Shown: positions 8,684 to 17,691, counted from the stretch's first letter. The stretch: 64,000 nt of DNA from SIAQ01 sp964484265 (GCA_964484265.1 CAZAFH010000002.1:62001-126000), one strand, 5' to 3'. Made by a program: numbers and translations. The notes: generated by a model not told the origin, from the letters alone.

Positions 8684-9700
8684 TCAAGCAGAGGCTCGCC
8701 TGAGCACAAGCCGTGCGGCATTCTCGTACAAGATGGCCCGGCGTTCGGAGTCGTCCAGGTCCATCTCGCCGAGCAGCCGGATCCCCGCACGGATGAAGCC
8801 AGGGCCCTCTTCGGGGTCGAACGGCATGTCGCTGGCGAACAGCATCTTCTCGATGCCGAAGAACAAGCGGGCGGCTTCGAGCGGAATACGAGACCCAAAA
8901 GACGCGGTGTCTGCGTACATGCGTCGCAGGCCCGCGATGAGCGGTTCGCGTGTCTTTATGGACAACGCCCCAGGAGGATTGCGGTGTCCGGCGTAGTCGA
9001 GGCCAAATTCGATACGCCCTTCCATGATTGGGATCAGGCCTCCGGCGTGATGAGTGATGATCACGAGGTCGGGCCAGCGATCGAAAAGGCCGGCGGCAAC
9101 CAGCCGCACCATGGCGACGCTCGTTTCGTAAGGCCAGCCGAGCGCCCACCAAAGATCGAGCTTTGAGATCGGTTCGGTCGGATAATCACTCACGGTGAGC
9201 GGGCGAATCGGGTGCAACCAAAGGGGACGGCCGAGCATCGCGAGGTGCTCGAGGATTCCCAGATACGGAGCCGTATCGAGGGGAGTGCCGGCGACATTCG
9301 TGTAAACTTGAAATCCCGCTGCATCGAGTTCGCGAATCGCTCGCTCCGCCTCGACCATGGCGCCGGTGGGGTGATTCATCGGCAACGAGGCGATAAAGCC
9401 AGGGAAACGCTCTGGCTCGTCGCGGACCATTTCAGCCATGGCGTCGTTACCGATACGGGCGAGTTCCCACGCCTCCTCCGGCCCGCCATGAGCCTCAACG
9501 GTCGGCGACACCAAGCTCAGGATCTGCTGGTAGCCTGGAAACTGGTCCATCAGCTGGCGCCGCGAGTCGAGATCAACCATCACACGGATGGAGCAGGCGC
9601 GCTTATACATGGCAAGGGATGGATCGCCAAGTCGCTCAACGGCCCGACAGAACTTCGCCGGCAGGCAATGACAGAAAACGTCCAGGATGGGTGTGCCCAT
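8684..9700 (-). CDS. Amidohydrolase family 2 protein (ACMSD-like TIM barrel)
   Basis: The 338-residue cytoplasmic protein shows the amidohydrolase 2 pattern: ILDVFCHCLP at the N-terminus, WLHPIRP in the middle, ITHHAGG, and FASDMPFD near the C-terminus. These correspond to metal ligands in the ACMSD/isoorotate decarboxylase-like group. The first His of the usual HxH motif is Phe here (DVFCH), so metal binding may differ. Members decarboxylate or hydrolyse small carboxylated substrates; the substrate here is unknown. A GAGG site precedes the ATG. The 167-bp upstream region contains TGCATG twice (9777 and 9794), resembling the palindrome at the GntR locus. The gene follows the sigma/FecR-WD40 genes on the same strand. 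Confidence 0.85.
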   Translation of the reverse strand: MGTPILDVFCHCLPAKFCRAVERLGDPSLAMYKRACSIRVMVDLDSRRQLMDQFPGYQQILSLVSPTVEAHGGPEEAWELARIGNDAMAEMVRDEPERFPGFIASLPMNHPTGAMVEAERAIRELDAAGFQVYTNVAGTPLDTAPYLGILEHLAMLGRPLWLHPIRPLTVSDYPTEPISKLDLWWALGWPYETSVAMVRLVAAGLFDRWPDLVIITHHAGGLIPIMEGRIEFGLDYAGHRNPPGALSIKTREPLIAGLRRMYADTASFGSRIPLEAARLFFGIEKMLFASDMPFDPEEGPGFIRAGIRLLGEMDLDDSERRAILYENAARLVLRRASA

Positions 9701-9773
9701 GTCGTGCCTCGAAACGCAGCCATGAGATTACCTCGATTGATTTATTGACAAGGGTTTCTCTCAACCATAATCT

Positions 9774-9801
9774 GAATGCATGTTGTCACATTTTGCATGC
9801 T
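9774..9801 (-). promoter_or_regulatory. Possible GntR-type operator region upstream of amidohydrolase
   Basis: Two TGCATG motifs (9777-9782 and 9794-9799) flank ATGTTGTCACATT in the 167-bp gap upstream of the amidohydrolase. They resemble the TGCATGCA sites at 295, 22524, 49306 and 49449. No confident -35/-10 pair was assigned, and the rest of the gap shows nothing else. Confidence 0.3.
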
Positions 9802-9867
9802 TTGTCTTTCCCGTCCCTAAGGGGCTTGAAGTCGGTTTGAATTCAGAATGCCAGCAGTAGGCCGGCC

Positions 9868-11652
9868 TCAAGGCAGCTTGCAGTCCCAGACTTTCACACA
9901 ATCATTGTCGCCGAGCGTCGCCAGTACCGACAAATCGTCGGAGGCAGTTACCCGGCGCACGCCGCGATGGCCCGTTTCCAGAACGAGCAGGGGCTGTCCC
10001 GTGGCCACCGACCACGCGCGAACCGTGCCATCGGTGAGCGCGGCCACCAGTACCCGGCCGTCGGCCGAGAAATACAGTTGGGATGCCCGGGTTCCTTCAC
10101 AGGTCCACAACGTTTGGCGGCTGCCTCCTTGCCCATCAATAAGGAGCAGCCCCTCCTTGTTCGTGTATGCGGCCAGGAATCGGGCCTGAGGAGAGAGCGC
10201 CAGCGTGGCGGTAAGCGACAGTTCATACTGGGCCAGCTTCTTACCGGTGAGAACCTCATGGAGCGTGGTTCTTCCGGCCCACTCGTTGATTGCAACGCAA
10301 GTACCATCGCTTGTAATGGCCACGCGACTCGGTTTGATCGCGAACGACCGGCGCAGTGAAAAGTTCTCAAGCTCAGCATCGACTTCCCAGATGGCGACTT
10401 CGCCGGAGCCAGCGCCTACGCCCTGGACCAACCAGCGCCCGTCCGCAGAGCCAGTGGACTGACGCAGCCCCATGTCGCGCAAACGTGTTTGTTTCGCGGT
10501 CGCATCTCCGACCTTCCAAAGCATGGCCGTTCCGTTCAGGTCGAGCGCTGTCACCACCTGGTCGTCCCTGCCAAACGTCATGCATGAAAACCGTTCGCGA
10601 ATGCCGGGGGCGGTCGTGAGGAGTTTTCCATCATCGACGTTCCAGACTCGAAGTCCGTGTTTGTTGTGGCTCGTGACGATTCGTGAGCCATCGCGAGTGA
10701 TCGCGAAATGGTTACCCCCTTGCAGGAAGGTGTGCCGCAGACGGCACTGGGCCGATGGCAGCCCATGCGACACCATGGGATTGGGCTCATTCGTGACGAC
10801 GACGAAGGAACTCTCGGGGATATCGAACACGCGATCGTCCGCACGACCGACCAAGGACACGAGGCCTTTTGCCAGTTCGATCCGCAGAGAATTCTCGTCG
10901 CAGTAAACGCGAAAGCGGGCGTCGTTCGAGACAATCCGGCCATGGTCGGTGGCGACGACCAGCGGTGAGGATTTCTCACGCTGGGGGACCTGCATCTGGA
11001 TGGATCCTCGCTTCAGGCGCATCGGCTCGGGGTGGGCAAGTGGATCGGGGCTCGGCAACCGCAGACTCGAACCGGAACTGAGAGTCACCATCGTGCCGTC
11101 AGCAAGCCGAAGCTCGGTCATGCATTCCTCATCCCCTGCAGTGATTACCTGCTTCGCACGCAAAGACAGGCCAGGAGTTGCGATGACTGACGCGCCGGAG
11201 GGATCAATCACGTGAATGTCGCCGGTGACCAGCTGCACCGTGCCCACTGCGGCATTGTCGGAGACCGGATCTGGTGGCCGGATAGAATCTGATTGCAGGG
11301 GCGTACCAGAGCGCCACCAAATTGCAAGCAGCACGGTGGCAGCGAGGGTGACCAGCGCACCCACCCAACGAACCCAGCGCTTGCGTCCCGCCTTGCTGGG
11401 AACCGCTGGAGCGGGAGGCCCATCGGCGATGACCAGCGCCTCGGTTGAATCGCTGACGTCAAACAGCGCCAGGTCGCGGCCACGGACTTCGCCGAGGACG
11501 TCTTCCAGCAAGGCGTGCTGCTCGACGTATTCCCAGTACAGGCGGCGGGCTTCGGGCGAGACACGCAAAAGTTCGCGGAGTTCGCCGGCTTCGATGTCGG
11601 TCAGCCGATTCTCCAGATAGGCATCCAGCAGATCGAACAAGCGATCGTTCAT
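9868..11652 (-). CDS. FecR-WD40 membrane protein, partner of ECF sigma factor
   Basis: I start it at the ATG at 11652 because GGGGAG lies seven bases upstream; a GTG at 11667 is possible. In the 594-residue protein, a helical N-terminus (DRLFDLLDAYLENRLTDIEA) precedes one membrane helix (about residues 90-108, VGALVTLAATVLLAIWW). A FecR-like beta domain follows (about 135-270, with LRLADGTMVTLSSGS), and then a WD40-type propeller to the end (VRVWNVDDGK, VRAWSVATGQPLL, VKVWDCKLP). It begins one base after the sigma stop codon, the usual sigma/regulator coupling in planctomycetes. It probably senses an external or envelope cue and controls the sigma factor; that role is inferred. Confidence 0.82.
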   Translation of the reverse strand: MNDRLFDLLDAYLENRLTDIEAGELRELLRVSPEARRLYWEYVEQHALLEDVLGEVRGRDLALFDVSDSTEALVIADGPPAPAVPSKAGRKRWVRWVGALVTLAATVLLAIWWRSGTPLQSDSIRPPDPVSDNAAVGTVQLVTGDIHVIDPSGASVIATPGLSLRAKQVITAGDEECMTELRLADGTMVTLSSGSSLRLPSPDPLAHPEPMRLKRGSIQMQVPQREKSSPLVVATDHGRIVSNDARFRVYCDENSLRIELAKGLVSLVGRADDRVFDIPESSFVVVTNEPNPMVSHGLPSAQCRLRHTFLQGGNHFAITRDGSRIVTSHNKHGLRVWNVDDGKLLTTAPGIRERFSCMTFGRDDQVVTALDLNGTAMLWKVGDATAKQTRLRDMGLRQSTGSADGRWLVQGVGAGSGEVAIWEVDAELENFSLRRSFAIKPSRVAITSDGTCVAINEWAGRTTLHEVLTGKKLAQYELSLTATLALSPQARFLAAYTNKEGLLLIDGQGGSRQTLWTCEGTRASQLYFSADGRVLVAALTDGTVRAWSVATGQPLLVLETGHRGVRRVTASDDLSVLATLGDNDCVKVWDCKLP

Positions 11653-11653
11653 C

Positions 11654-12184
11654 TCAGGACTCCCCACTTACAAGGCGGCGGCGTGTGCATTCCTGGAGGA
11701 ATTTCCTGGCCCGCGACAAGGCGACGTGTACGGCGTTGACTGTCCAACTCAGCCGCTCTGCAATCTCCGGCGGAGCAACAGGCTGGTCCGCGTAGCGCAT
11801 TTCCAGAATCTGCCGGGCCCGCGGCGCCAGTTGCTGGACGCAATTCGTCAGGGCCGCCCGGCGTTCCTCCCAGACATCGTCCTGCTGGCCGGCACTGGCA
11901 GCAAGGACTTCTAGCAGTTCGTCGTCAAACAATTGCGGCCGCCGTTGGCACTTGCGGTAGTGCTCGAGGATTTTGTTCCGCGCGATTCCCCGAGCCCAGG
12001 CCAGGAAGTTGCCCTCCTGCCGAAACTGGCCGGCATTTCGGGTCACCGTCAAAAAGACTTCCTGAAACACGTCATTGACTGCGTCACGCTCTGCCAGCAA
12101 ACCCAGAATAAAGCCCCGAAGTGGTGCCGCATGCTGCAAGAACAGCTTTTGGACGGCTTCAACGGCTGACGCATCAGTCTCCAT
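11654..12184 (-). CDS. ECF RNA polymerase sigma factor, Rhodopirellula/Verrucomicrobium type
   Basis: The protein has sigma region 2 (FLQHAAPLRGFILGLL, then DAVNDVFQEVFLTV and FLAWARGIARNKIL) and a region 4 helix-turn-helix (PPEIAERLSWTVNAVHVALSRARKFL). This fits the TIGR02989-like ECF family. I choose the ATG at 12184 (METDASAV) because the longer frame to 12271 runs into a promoter-like module (12268-12401) shared with 50271-50402. It is translationally coupled to the FecR-WD40 gene. It is divergent from the gene at 12469, so the 12185-12468 gap holds promoters for both directions. Confidence 0.88.
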   Translation of the reverse strand: METDASAVEAVQKLFLQHAAPLRGFILGLLAERDAVNDVFQEVFLTVTRNAGQFRQEGNFLAWARGIARNKILEHYRKCQRRPQLFDDELLEVLAASAGQQDDVWEERRAALTNCVQQLAPRARQILEMRYADQPVAPPEIAERLSWTVNAVHVALSRARKFLQECTRRRLVSGES

Positions 12185-12267
12185 AGGATTGATTGAACCG
12201 CCGAGGCGAGAACTTAGCAATCGAAGTCGGGAAATGCGTCCATTGCGGAGCATTGGGCTCCTCGCTT

Positions 12268-12401
12268 TCATGGAGTTCGCTCTTTTTCAGGAAGTTCGTT
12301 GCTAAGTTTGATCTTGCGTGTGGCAACTATGAATGATTGAAAAGCCTACGCGGAAGGTTGTGTATTTTTGTATACTGTCCCGCCTCGACTGGCTAATCGC
12401 C
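12268..12401 (+). promoter_or_regulatory. Promoter module B, copy 1
   Basis: This stretch aligns along about 130 bp with 50271-50402. Shared blocks are ATGGA, TTCGCTCTTTT, TTGCTAAG, TTGAAAAGCCT, a TATACT/TATACA box (12371-12376 here) and CCCGCC. In both places it reads towards a secreted-protein gene on the plus strand. The TATACT box is the likely -10; I could not assign a -35 at standard spacing, so an alternative sigma factor or an activator may be involved. Confidence 0.5.
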
Positions 12402-12468
12402 TGAGTTCAGACAACGAATCGTCTTTGACGCTGTCCGAAAATACCCGCTGCGTTGGGAGGAACCCTCA

Positions 12469-13344
12469 GTGAAACGATTTACCATCATTCTCAGCCTATT
12501 GGTGCCGACGTTCGTTCAGGCCCAGGCGCCGTCGGATTTCGATCAGCTTCAGGGCGACTGGCGGATCGTCGCCATGTTTCAGCGCGGCGCCGAACTGATG
12601 CACGAGCCGAAGTACCGCGGTTCCGCCATCGAGATCGCGAAGAATCGATTCCACTGGAAGGGGACCGACGGTTCGACGGTGTTGGACGGAATCTTTGACC
12701 TTCGCCCGGCGAAGCAAAAAGGGGCGGCCGCCGAGATGCCGATGACGATGGCCTGGGGCGGGGAGGCGACGAAGGAATATCCGGGCTATTACGTCCTCGA
12801 AAAAAATCACCTGCGGCTCTCGATCCGCGTCAAAGCCCAGCATCCCAAGGCCGCGGTCGTGCTCAAGCCATCGACCCGGCCAGAATTTTTGACGTTCATC
12901 CTCGAACGCGGCAAGGGGCCGATGGGCAAGACGACGGGGGCGAAGGACGTCGATCGCATCGTCGGCTCGTGGGACGTGGTGGCGCATTTCGACGACGGCG
13001 ATGATTACACGAATCGAGGCCGATTCCTGTCGATCACGAAGGATCGTCTGGAATGGAAGGCCAACGCCACCGCCAAGGGGGTGAGCGTCGGGGCGGATTA
13101 CAAGATTCATCCCGAGAAAACGCCGCCGTGGATCGATTTCCTCAACACCAAGGGAGGCAACCCGCCGCCGCCGCCAGATGGCTTCTTGCCGTCCATCTAC
13201 CGTTTCGTCGACGACGACACGCTTCTCATCAGCTGGCCCGAGAGCGGTTGGAAGAAGGACACGAAACCGCAAAATCGTCCCCGGCCGAGGTTCATCACGT
13301 CCGACGGCGACATCAACCTCTTTGTGCTGCGTCGCCGTCCGTGA
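12469..13344 (+). CDS. Secreted two-domain protein, TIGR03067-like (paralogue)
   Basis: A GGGAGGA site precedes the GTG start. The 291-residue product has a signal peptide (MKRFTIILSLLVPTFVQAQ) and two repeated modules opening LQGDWRIVAMF and VGSWDVVAHFDD. It has WPESGWKKD near the end and closes with LFVLRRRP. It is paralogous to the protein at 7124 and to a decayed copy at 44157-44256. The opening motif is TIGR03067-like; function is unknown. It follows promoter module B and is divergent from the sigma gene. A strong inverted repeat (13423-13484) separates it from the next operon. Confidence 0.75.
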   Translation: MKRFTIILSLLVPTFVQAQAPSDFDQLQGDWRIVAMFQRGAELMHEPKYRGSAIEIAKNRFHWKGTDGSTVLDGIFDLRPAKQKGAAAEMPMTMAWGGEATKEYPGYYVLEKNHLRLSIRVKAQHPKAAVVLKPSTRPEFLTFILERGKGPMGKTTGAKDVDRIVGSWDVVAHFDDGDDYTNRGRFLSITKDRLEWKANATAKGVSVGADYKIHPEKTPPWIDFLNTKGGNPPPPPDGFLPSIYRFVDDDTLLISWPESGWKKDTKPQNRPRPRFITSDGDINLFVLRRRP

Positions 13345-13422
13345 AGATCGAAAAACCGAAGAAGTTTTCGCTCTTGGGTGCTAAAAGTATTCGCCTCTGC
13401 GATTCAATGAAATGTAAGGTTA

Positions 13423-13484
13423 TTGCGTGAGCGCCCGGAGGAAGTTGCGCCATCTGACGCTTCAAACTCCGGGCGCTCACGCAA
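13423..13484. repeat. Perfect 18-bp inverted repeat (hairpin)
   Basis: Arms at 13423-13440 and 13467-13484 are perfectly complementary (TTGCGTGAGCGCCCGGAG and its reverse complement) around a 26-base loop; GAAG/CTTC inside the loop can extend the stem. It lies between the TIGR03067-like gene and the DUF1592-type operon, 34 bp before the next start codon. There is no T-run after it, so it is not a classical terminator. It could be an attenuator, a two-way barrier or an RNA-processing hairpin. Confidence 0.8.
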
Positions 13485-13517
13485 CCCGGCTCGCAGAGGA
13501 ATCGGAGAACGAAACCG

Positions 13518-16079
13518 ATGATGCGATTGACTTTAACGCTGGGGCTCATCTTGTCGATCTGCGGCCTCACGTCGGCGGACGAGCCGTCGTACGACCGCGC
13601 CGTCAAGCCGTTGCTCGAAAAGCATTGCGTCTCGTGCCATGGGCCGAAGAAGGCGAAGGGCGATCTTCGTCTCGACGGCGCGGCACCCGACCTCGCCAAC
13701 GCCAAGACACGCGGCGTCTGGGAGAAGGTGCATTCGATGCTCGTTCGAGGCGAGATGCCGCCGCGCGAACGGCCCAAGCTCTCGACCGATGAACTCGACA
13801 TCTTGACCACGTGGATTCGCCGGGCGAGCGAACGCGGCCTGATCGCCGAGCGCGGCGGAGCGGGCCGAGCGAGCATGCGTCGGCTGACTCGCGTCGAATA
13901 TGCTCGACTGATCGAGGACGTTCTCGATCTTCGCTACGCGAATGTGCCATTGTCCCTGGTTGAAAAGCTGCCGAACGATCCGCAAACCGAGTTGCCCATC
14001 AACGACGGCGACCTCCTCGCCTTTCAAAGCTTGCACTGGCGCTCCTACGCTGAGTTCGCTGAGCGTGCCGTGGCGGCGGTGTTGGCGAGCGAGGCTCGGC
14101 CGGAATCGTGGAGCTATCGCTTCGAGGCTCGCGGCCTGGGACCGGCGAACGCCGCCGGAATGAAGCAAGGGGAAAAGGGCTATGGCGGCGTCGTGCCCGC
14201 GAACGAGAAGGAGATCAAGCGTGCGGCGAAAGTCACCATCGGAGTCACGGAGCGCAATCCCGACGGCTCGACAACGCTGCCGGCAATTTACCGCGCCGAT
14301 GACTATCTGGGCCGTGACCGAATGAACGCCGGTTCGTGGTATTTGGAATTTCCTTACGTCGAGCCGAAAGGCATTCTGCGTTTGCGGATTCGTGCCGGAG
14401 CGATCATTCCGAAAGGAGAAGGCGTTCCCCTCCTGCGCGTTGCACTTGATAACGACGTCATTAACCAGCGTTACAACTATCTGGTCGCCGAGATTCCGAT
14501 CGAGAATTCGGCGGAGCAGTTTCGGAACTACGAGGTCGAGATTCCGCTGGAATTGATGAACTTTCCCTATGTCCTGTGCGAGCGTTCGAAAAAGATCGGT
14601 GTGCGAATCAGCAACGATACGATGCCGATCGCGGATCGCGAGAAGCCGACAGGGCCGAAGGGCAAGCCGGTGGAATGGCCCTACCAGGAATCGAAGATCG
14701 TCATCGATTCGATCGAGGCATTCGGGCCCGGCGCAGGCGAATGGCCGCCGCGGCGACATCGGAGATTGACCGCAGCGGGCGAATCGGCGAAGAACGATCG
14801 CGATCGCGCGGCCGCCATTTTTACCGACATCGCGGGCAAGGCGTGGCGCCGTCCAATCGCCGAGGGAGAAATGGCTCCTTTCCTCAAGCTTTACGACAAG
14901 CAGCGTCAGGCTGGCGACACTGCCGATGCTGCGCTGAGACTTCCGCTGACCGCCATTCTCTCTTCGCCGTTCGCGATCTACCTAGTCGAGCGCAAGGCCG
15001 AGACCGTCGCTCCGCTCGCGGGCATCGAGCTGGCGAATCGGCTGTCGTTCTTTCTTTGGGGCCGGGCGCCCGATGACGAACTGCGCCGGCTCGCGTCGAA
15101 CGGTCGGCTTGCCGATCCCAAGACGCTGGCCGCCCAGGTCGATCGGCTGCTCGACGATCCGAAGAGCGCGATTTTCATCGACGACTTCGTCGGACGATTG
15201 CTGGCGCTCGAACGAGTCATCAAGGATCCGATCGAGTTCAAGCTGACTCTGAAGAGCCTGGGCAAGGAGAAGGTCGCCACGCTTCGTGAAGCGAGGCTCA
15301 AGCACGACCTCGCCGAAGAGCCGGCTCGCTTCTTCGAATACCTCCTGAGGAAAAACAAGCCGGCGCATCGACTGATCGACAGCGACATCTTGGTCATCAA
15401 CGATCGTCTGGCGCGCTACTACGGCATCGACGGCGTGGACGGCCCCGCGTTCCGCGAAGTTCCCGCCCCCGAAAATCGCCGAGCGGGTTGGCTCTCGATG
15501 GCGGGAGTCATGGCGGCGGCGTCTCGCGGCAATAAAGAAGCAACGATCCATCGCGGCGTTTATCTCCTCCAGCGTTTCCTCGGCGAACATCCGGGCACTC
15601 CCCCAGGCAACGTGGAACCGTTGGAAGCCCAGGCCAAGGGGGACACCAAGCGAGCCAAGCTCACGATCCGCGAACAGGTCAAACTCCATACGTCAATCAA
15701 CACCTGCCAGCTCTGCCATCGCAAGATCGATCCGCTCGGGTTCGTCTGGGCCGACTTCAACGAACTCGGGCAAAAGATCGTCGCCAAGAAAGGCAAGGAC
15801 CTTGGCCCGGTCGATTGCTCCGGATCGCTTCCCGACGGCCGATCGTTCAAAAACCTGGCGGAATTCGCCGAAACATTGAAGAAAGAAACACCGTCCGCGC
15901 GGTTTCATTTTGCAGAGGTCTTGTTGCGTCACCTCACGGCCTACGCGCTCAGTCGGCAGCTGTATTTGAACGACGACGAATTGATTCGCGAACTGGCCCA
16001 GCGATCTCGAAGCGAAGATTGGCGTCTTCGCTCGATGATCCGGGCGATCGTTTTGAGCAAAGCGTTTACTCACGGTTAA
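13518..16079 (+). CDS. PSCyt1-DUF1587-DUF1592-DUF1588-DUF1585 secreted cytochrome protein
   Basis: The 853-residue protein has a signal peptide (MMRLTLTLGLILSICGLTSA) and a PSCyt1 domain with haem motif CVSCHGPKK at residue 37 and GEMPP. A DUF1587-like segment follows (MRRLTRVEYARLIEDVLDL), then a long beta-rich insert. DUF1592 has LANRLSFFLWGRAPDDELRRL, DUF1588 carries the second haem motif CQLCHRKIDPLGF at about residue 730, and DUF1585 closes it with HLTAYALSR. It pairs with the DUF1552 gene at 16118 (38-bp gap). The family is exported and haem-binding; its reaction is unknown. Codon 1 may be 13518 or 13521. Confidence 0.9.
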   Translation: MMRLTLTLGLILSICGLTSADEPSYDRAVKPLLEKHCVSCHGPKKAKGDLRLDGAAPDLANAKTRGVWEKVHSMLVRGEMPPRERPKLSTDELDILTTWIRRASERGLIAERGGAGRASMRRLTRVEYARLIEDVLDLRYANVPLSLVEKLPNDPQTELPINDGDLLAFQSLHWRSYAEFAERAVAAVLASEARPESWSYRFEARGLGPANAAGMKQGEKGYGGVVPANEKEIKRAAKVTIGVTERNPDGSTTLPAIYRADDYLGRDRMNAGSWYLEFPYVEPKGILRLRIRAGAIIPKGEGVPLLRVALDNDVINQRYNYLVAEIPIENSAEQFRNYEVEIPLELMNFPYVLCERSKKIGVRISNDTMPIADREKPTGPKGKPVEWPYQESKIVIDSIEAFGPGAGEWPPRRHRRLTAAGESAKNDRDRAAAIFTDIAGKAWRRPIAEGEMAPFLKLYDKQRQAGDTADAALRLPLTAILSSPFAIYLVERKAETVAPLAGIELANRLSFFLWGRAPDDELRRLASNGRLADPKTLAAQVDRLLDDPKSAIFIDDFVGRLLALERVIKDPIEFKLTLKSLGKEKVATLREARLKHDLAEEPARFFEYLLRKNKPAHRLIDSDILVINDRLARYYGIDGVDGPAFREVPAPENRRAGWLSMAGVMAAASRGNKEATIHRGVYLLQRFLGEHPGTPPGNVEPLEAQAKGDTKRAKLTIREQVKLHTSINTCQLCHRKIDPLGFVWADFNELGQKIVAKKGKDLGPVDCSGSLPDGRSFKNLAEFAETLKKETPSARFHFAEVLLRHLTAYALSRQLYLNDDELIRELAQRSRSEDWRLRSMIRAIVLSKAFTHG

Positions 16080-16117
16080 GCCCGGTTAAGCCCCAACACT
16101 AAGAAAGGACTATTGCC

Positions 16118-17437
16118 ATGTCGATGACTCGCCGATCGTTTTTGAAAGCCGCCGGGGTTGCGCTGCCGCTGCCGTGGCTCGAATCGCTGGCCGGCGCCAC
16201 GCCCAACGCCGCGAATCCCGGCCGTGCCGTGTTCTTCATGGTTCCCAGCGGGGTCAACATGTGGCGCTGGCATCCGCGCCAGACGGGGGCGAACTACACG
16301 ATGAGCAGCACGCTCCAGCCGCTGGAGCCGCTCCGGCGTGAACTGACAATTTTCTCCGGCCTGGAACACGCCAAGGGAGCCGGCGGCGGACATTACGAAG
16401 TCGGCGTTTGGCTCACCGGCAACGAAAAATGGAGGGGTAAAGACGGCCCGATCGAACCCAACACCATTTCGATCGATCAGCACATCGTCCGCTCGATCGG
16501 CAACCGCACCCGCATTCCCAGCCTCGTACTGAGCGCCCCCGGCGGCACCGTGACGACGTCGTTTGACGCCGCGGGTATTCCCGTCAACGCCGAGAACAAC
16601 CTCCGCCGACTCTTCGGCGAACTCTTCGGCTCGCCCGATGTGATGGCCCGGTTGCAAAATCGCTCGAGCGTTCTCGACATCGTCGGCGACCAGGCACGAG
16701 GATTGTCGCGTCAACTCAGCCGCAACGACCGCAGCCGCTTCGACGACTACCTGCAAAGCGTTCGCGACGTCGAAAGCCGGCTGCAAGGGGATCGGGAATA
16801 TTTCTCAACTCGTCGGTTGCCGATCTCCGCCGACGACCTGCCGCTCGATGCGGATCCCCTGGCCCAGCGGCAGGAATACTTCCGCACGATGCTCGATCTG
16901 GTCGCGCTGGCGCTCCGCAACGATCAGACGCGGATCGTATCGATTCTGGCGTGCGGCACGGGCCACGAGTTCTTCGGCCGATGGCCCGAATTCGCTAACG
17001 ACACGCACCACCGCGCCTCGCACGCCACGAACTACGACACCGAGGAGCAGCGGCCACGCGATTATGCGTTCCTCGAAAACGTGGATAGATGGTTCATCGC
17101 CCACCTCGCCCGCTTCTTGCGAACGCTGAACGACACCCGCGAAGGCGATTCGACGCTTCTGGCGAACACCATGGTTCTCTACGGCGGCGGCATGAGCTGG
17201 ACGCACAATCCGTCGAACCTGCCGATGCTTTTGGCCGGCGGTAGCCGCCTCGGGCTTCGCCACGGCCAACATCTGCGATTCAATCCGCACAAGAATCTCC
17301 AGGGCCGCCTTATCCGCGACGTGCGACCTCAGGAAACAACGGTGTGCGATGTCCTCCGCACGATGTCCGAACGGCTCGGCGTCCCCGCTAATCGGTTCGG
17401 CGACAGCCGCAAAGTCGTTTCCGAGATCCTCGCCTGA
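16118..17437 (+). CDS. DUF1552 family Tat-exported protein
   Basis: The 439-residue protein opens with a twin-arginine signal (MTRRSFLKAAGVALPLPWLE). DUF1552 features follow: VFFMVPSGVNMWRWHP, an LEPLRRELTIFSGLEH segment, a VESRLQGD helix and a C-terminal GGSRLGLRHGQHLRF. DUF1552 proteins are partners of DUF1592-type cytochromes, as here. They look related to DUF1501 proteins in overall plan, but their activity is unknown. An AAGGA ribosome binding site lies upstream. Two in-frame starts six bases apart (16118, 16124) are possible. Confidence 0.9.
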   Translation: MSMTRRSFLKAAGVALPLPWLESLAGATPNAANPGRAVFFMVPSGVNMWRWHPRQTGANYTMSSTLQPLEPLRRELTIFSGLEHAKGAGGGHYEVGVWLTGNEKWRGKDGPIEPNTISIDQHIVRSIGNRTRIPSLVLSAPGGTVTTSFDAAGIPVNAENNLRRLFGELFGSPDVMARLQNRSSVLDIVGDQARGLSRQLSRNDRSRFDDYLQSVRDVESRLQGDREYFSTRRLPISADDLPLDADPLAQRQEYFRTMLDLVALALRNDQTRIVSILACGTGHEFFGRWPEFANDTHHRASHATNYDTEEQRPRDYAFLENVDRWFIAHLARFLRTLNDTREGDSTLLANTMVLYGGGMSWTHNPSNLPMLLAGGSRLGLRHGQHLRFNPHKNLQGRLIRDVRPQETTVCDVLRTMSERLGVPANRFGDSRKVVSEILA

Positions 17438-17529
17438 GGTCCCTTGTCCCGTTCTTCGAGGCACGACGGTGACCGAGTCGGTTCGTTGATTTGGCGGTTC
17501 GGCGCAACATTCGACCGCGTGGTGACACC

Positions 17530-17691
17530 GTTGCTTTCGAGAAATCGCGATGCAAACTCCTCGCAGCGAACGAACTGGGAGATGGCGGACACGCCGGCCC
17601 GGCCGCGAGCAACGGCTGGCTCTTCATTGTTGGCGACACGAAACTCTGGTGCATCGCCGAACCGCCCGCCGATCGAAAGACTTTGCCATGA
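17530..17691 (+). pseudogene. Remnant of the C-terminus of a PQQ-type propeller gene
   Basis: The frame around 17530-17691 reads FEKSRCKLLAANELGDGG, AGPAASNGWLFIVGDTK and LWCIAE. This matches the end of the propeller protein encoded at 22711 (EFKVLANNDLDDQGHG, SPAVADGWLLLLGRSK, LWCIGE). Only the last blade is recognisable, and no start or upstream blades remain, so this is a truncated gene end. It fills most of the 287-bp gap between the DUF1552 gene and the next operon. Confidence 0.75.

Noticed and set aside
12185..12271. Longer N-terminus of the ECF sigma factor
   Set aside because: The extra 29 residues are not sigma-like, and the start at 12271 falls within promoter module B, which is conserved at 50271-50402.
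13533..14759. Minus-strand open frame of 408 codons opposite the DUF1592-type gene
   Set aside because: Shadow frame; the plus strand carries a clear haem protein with conserved domains.
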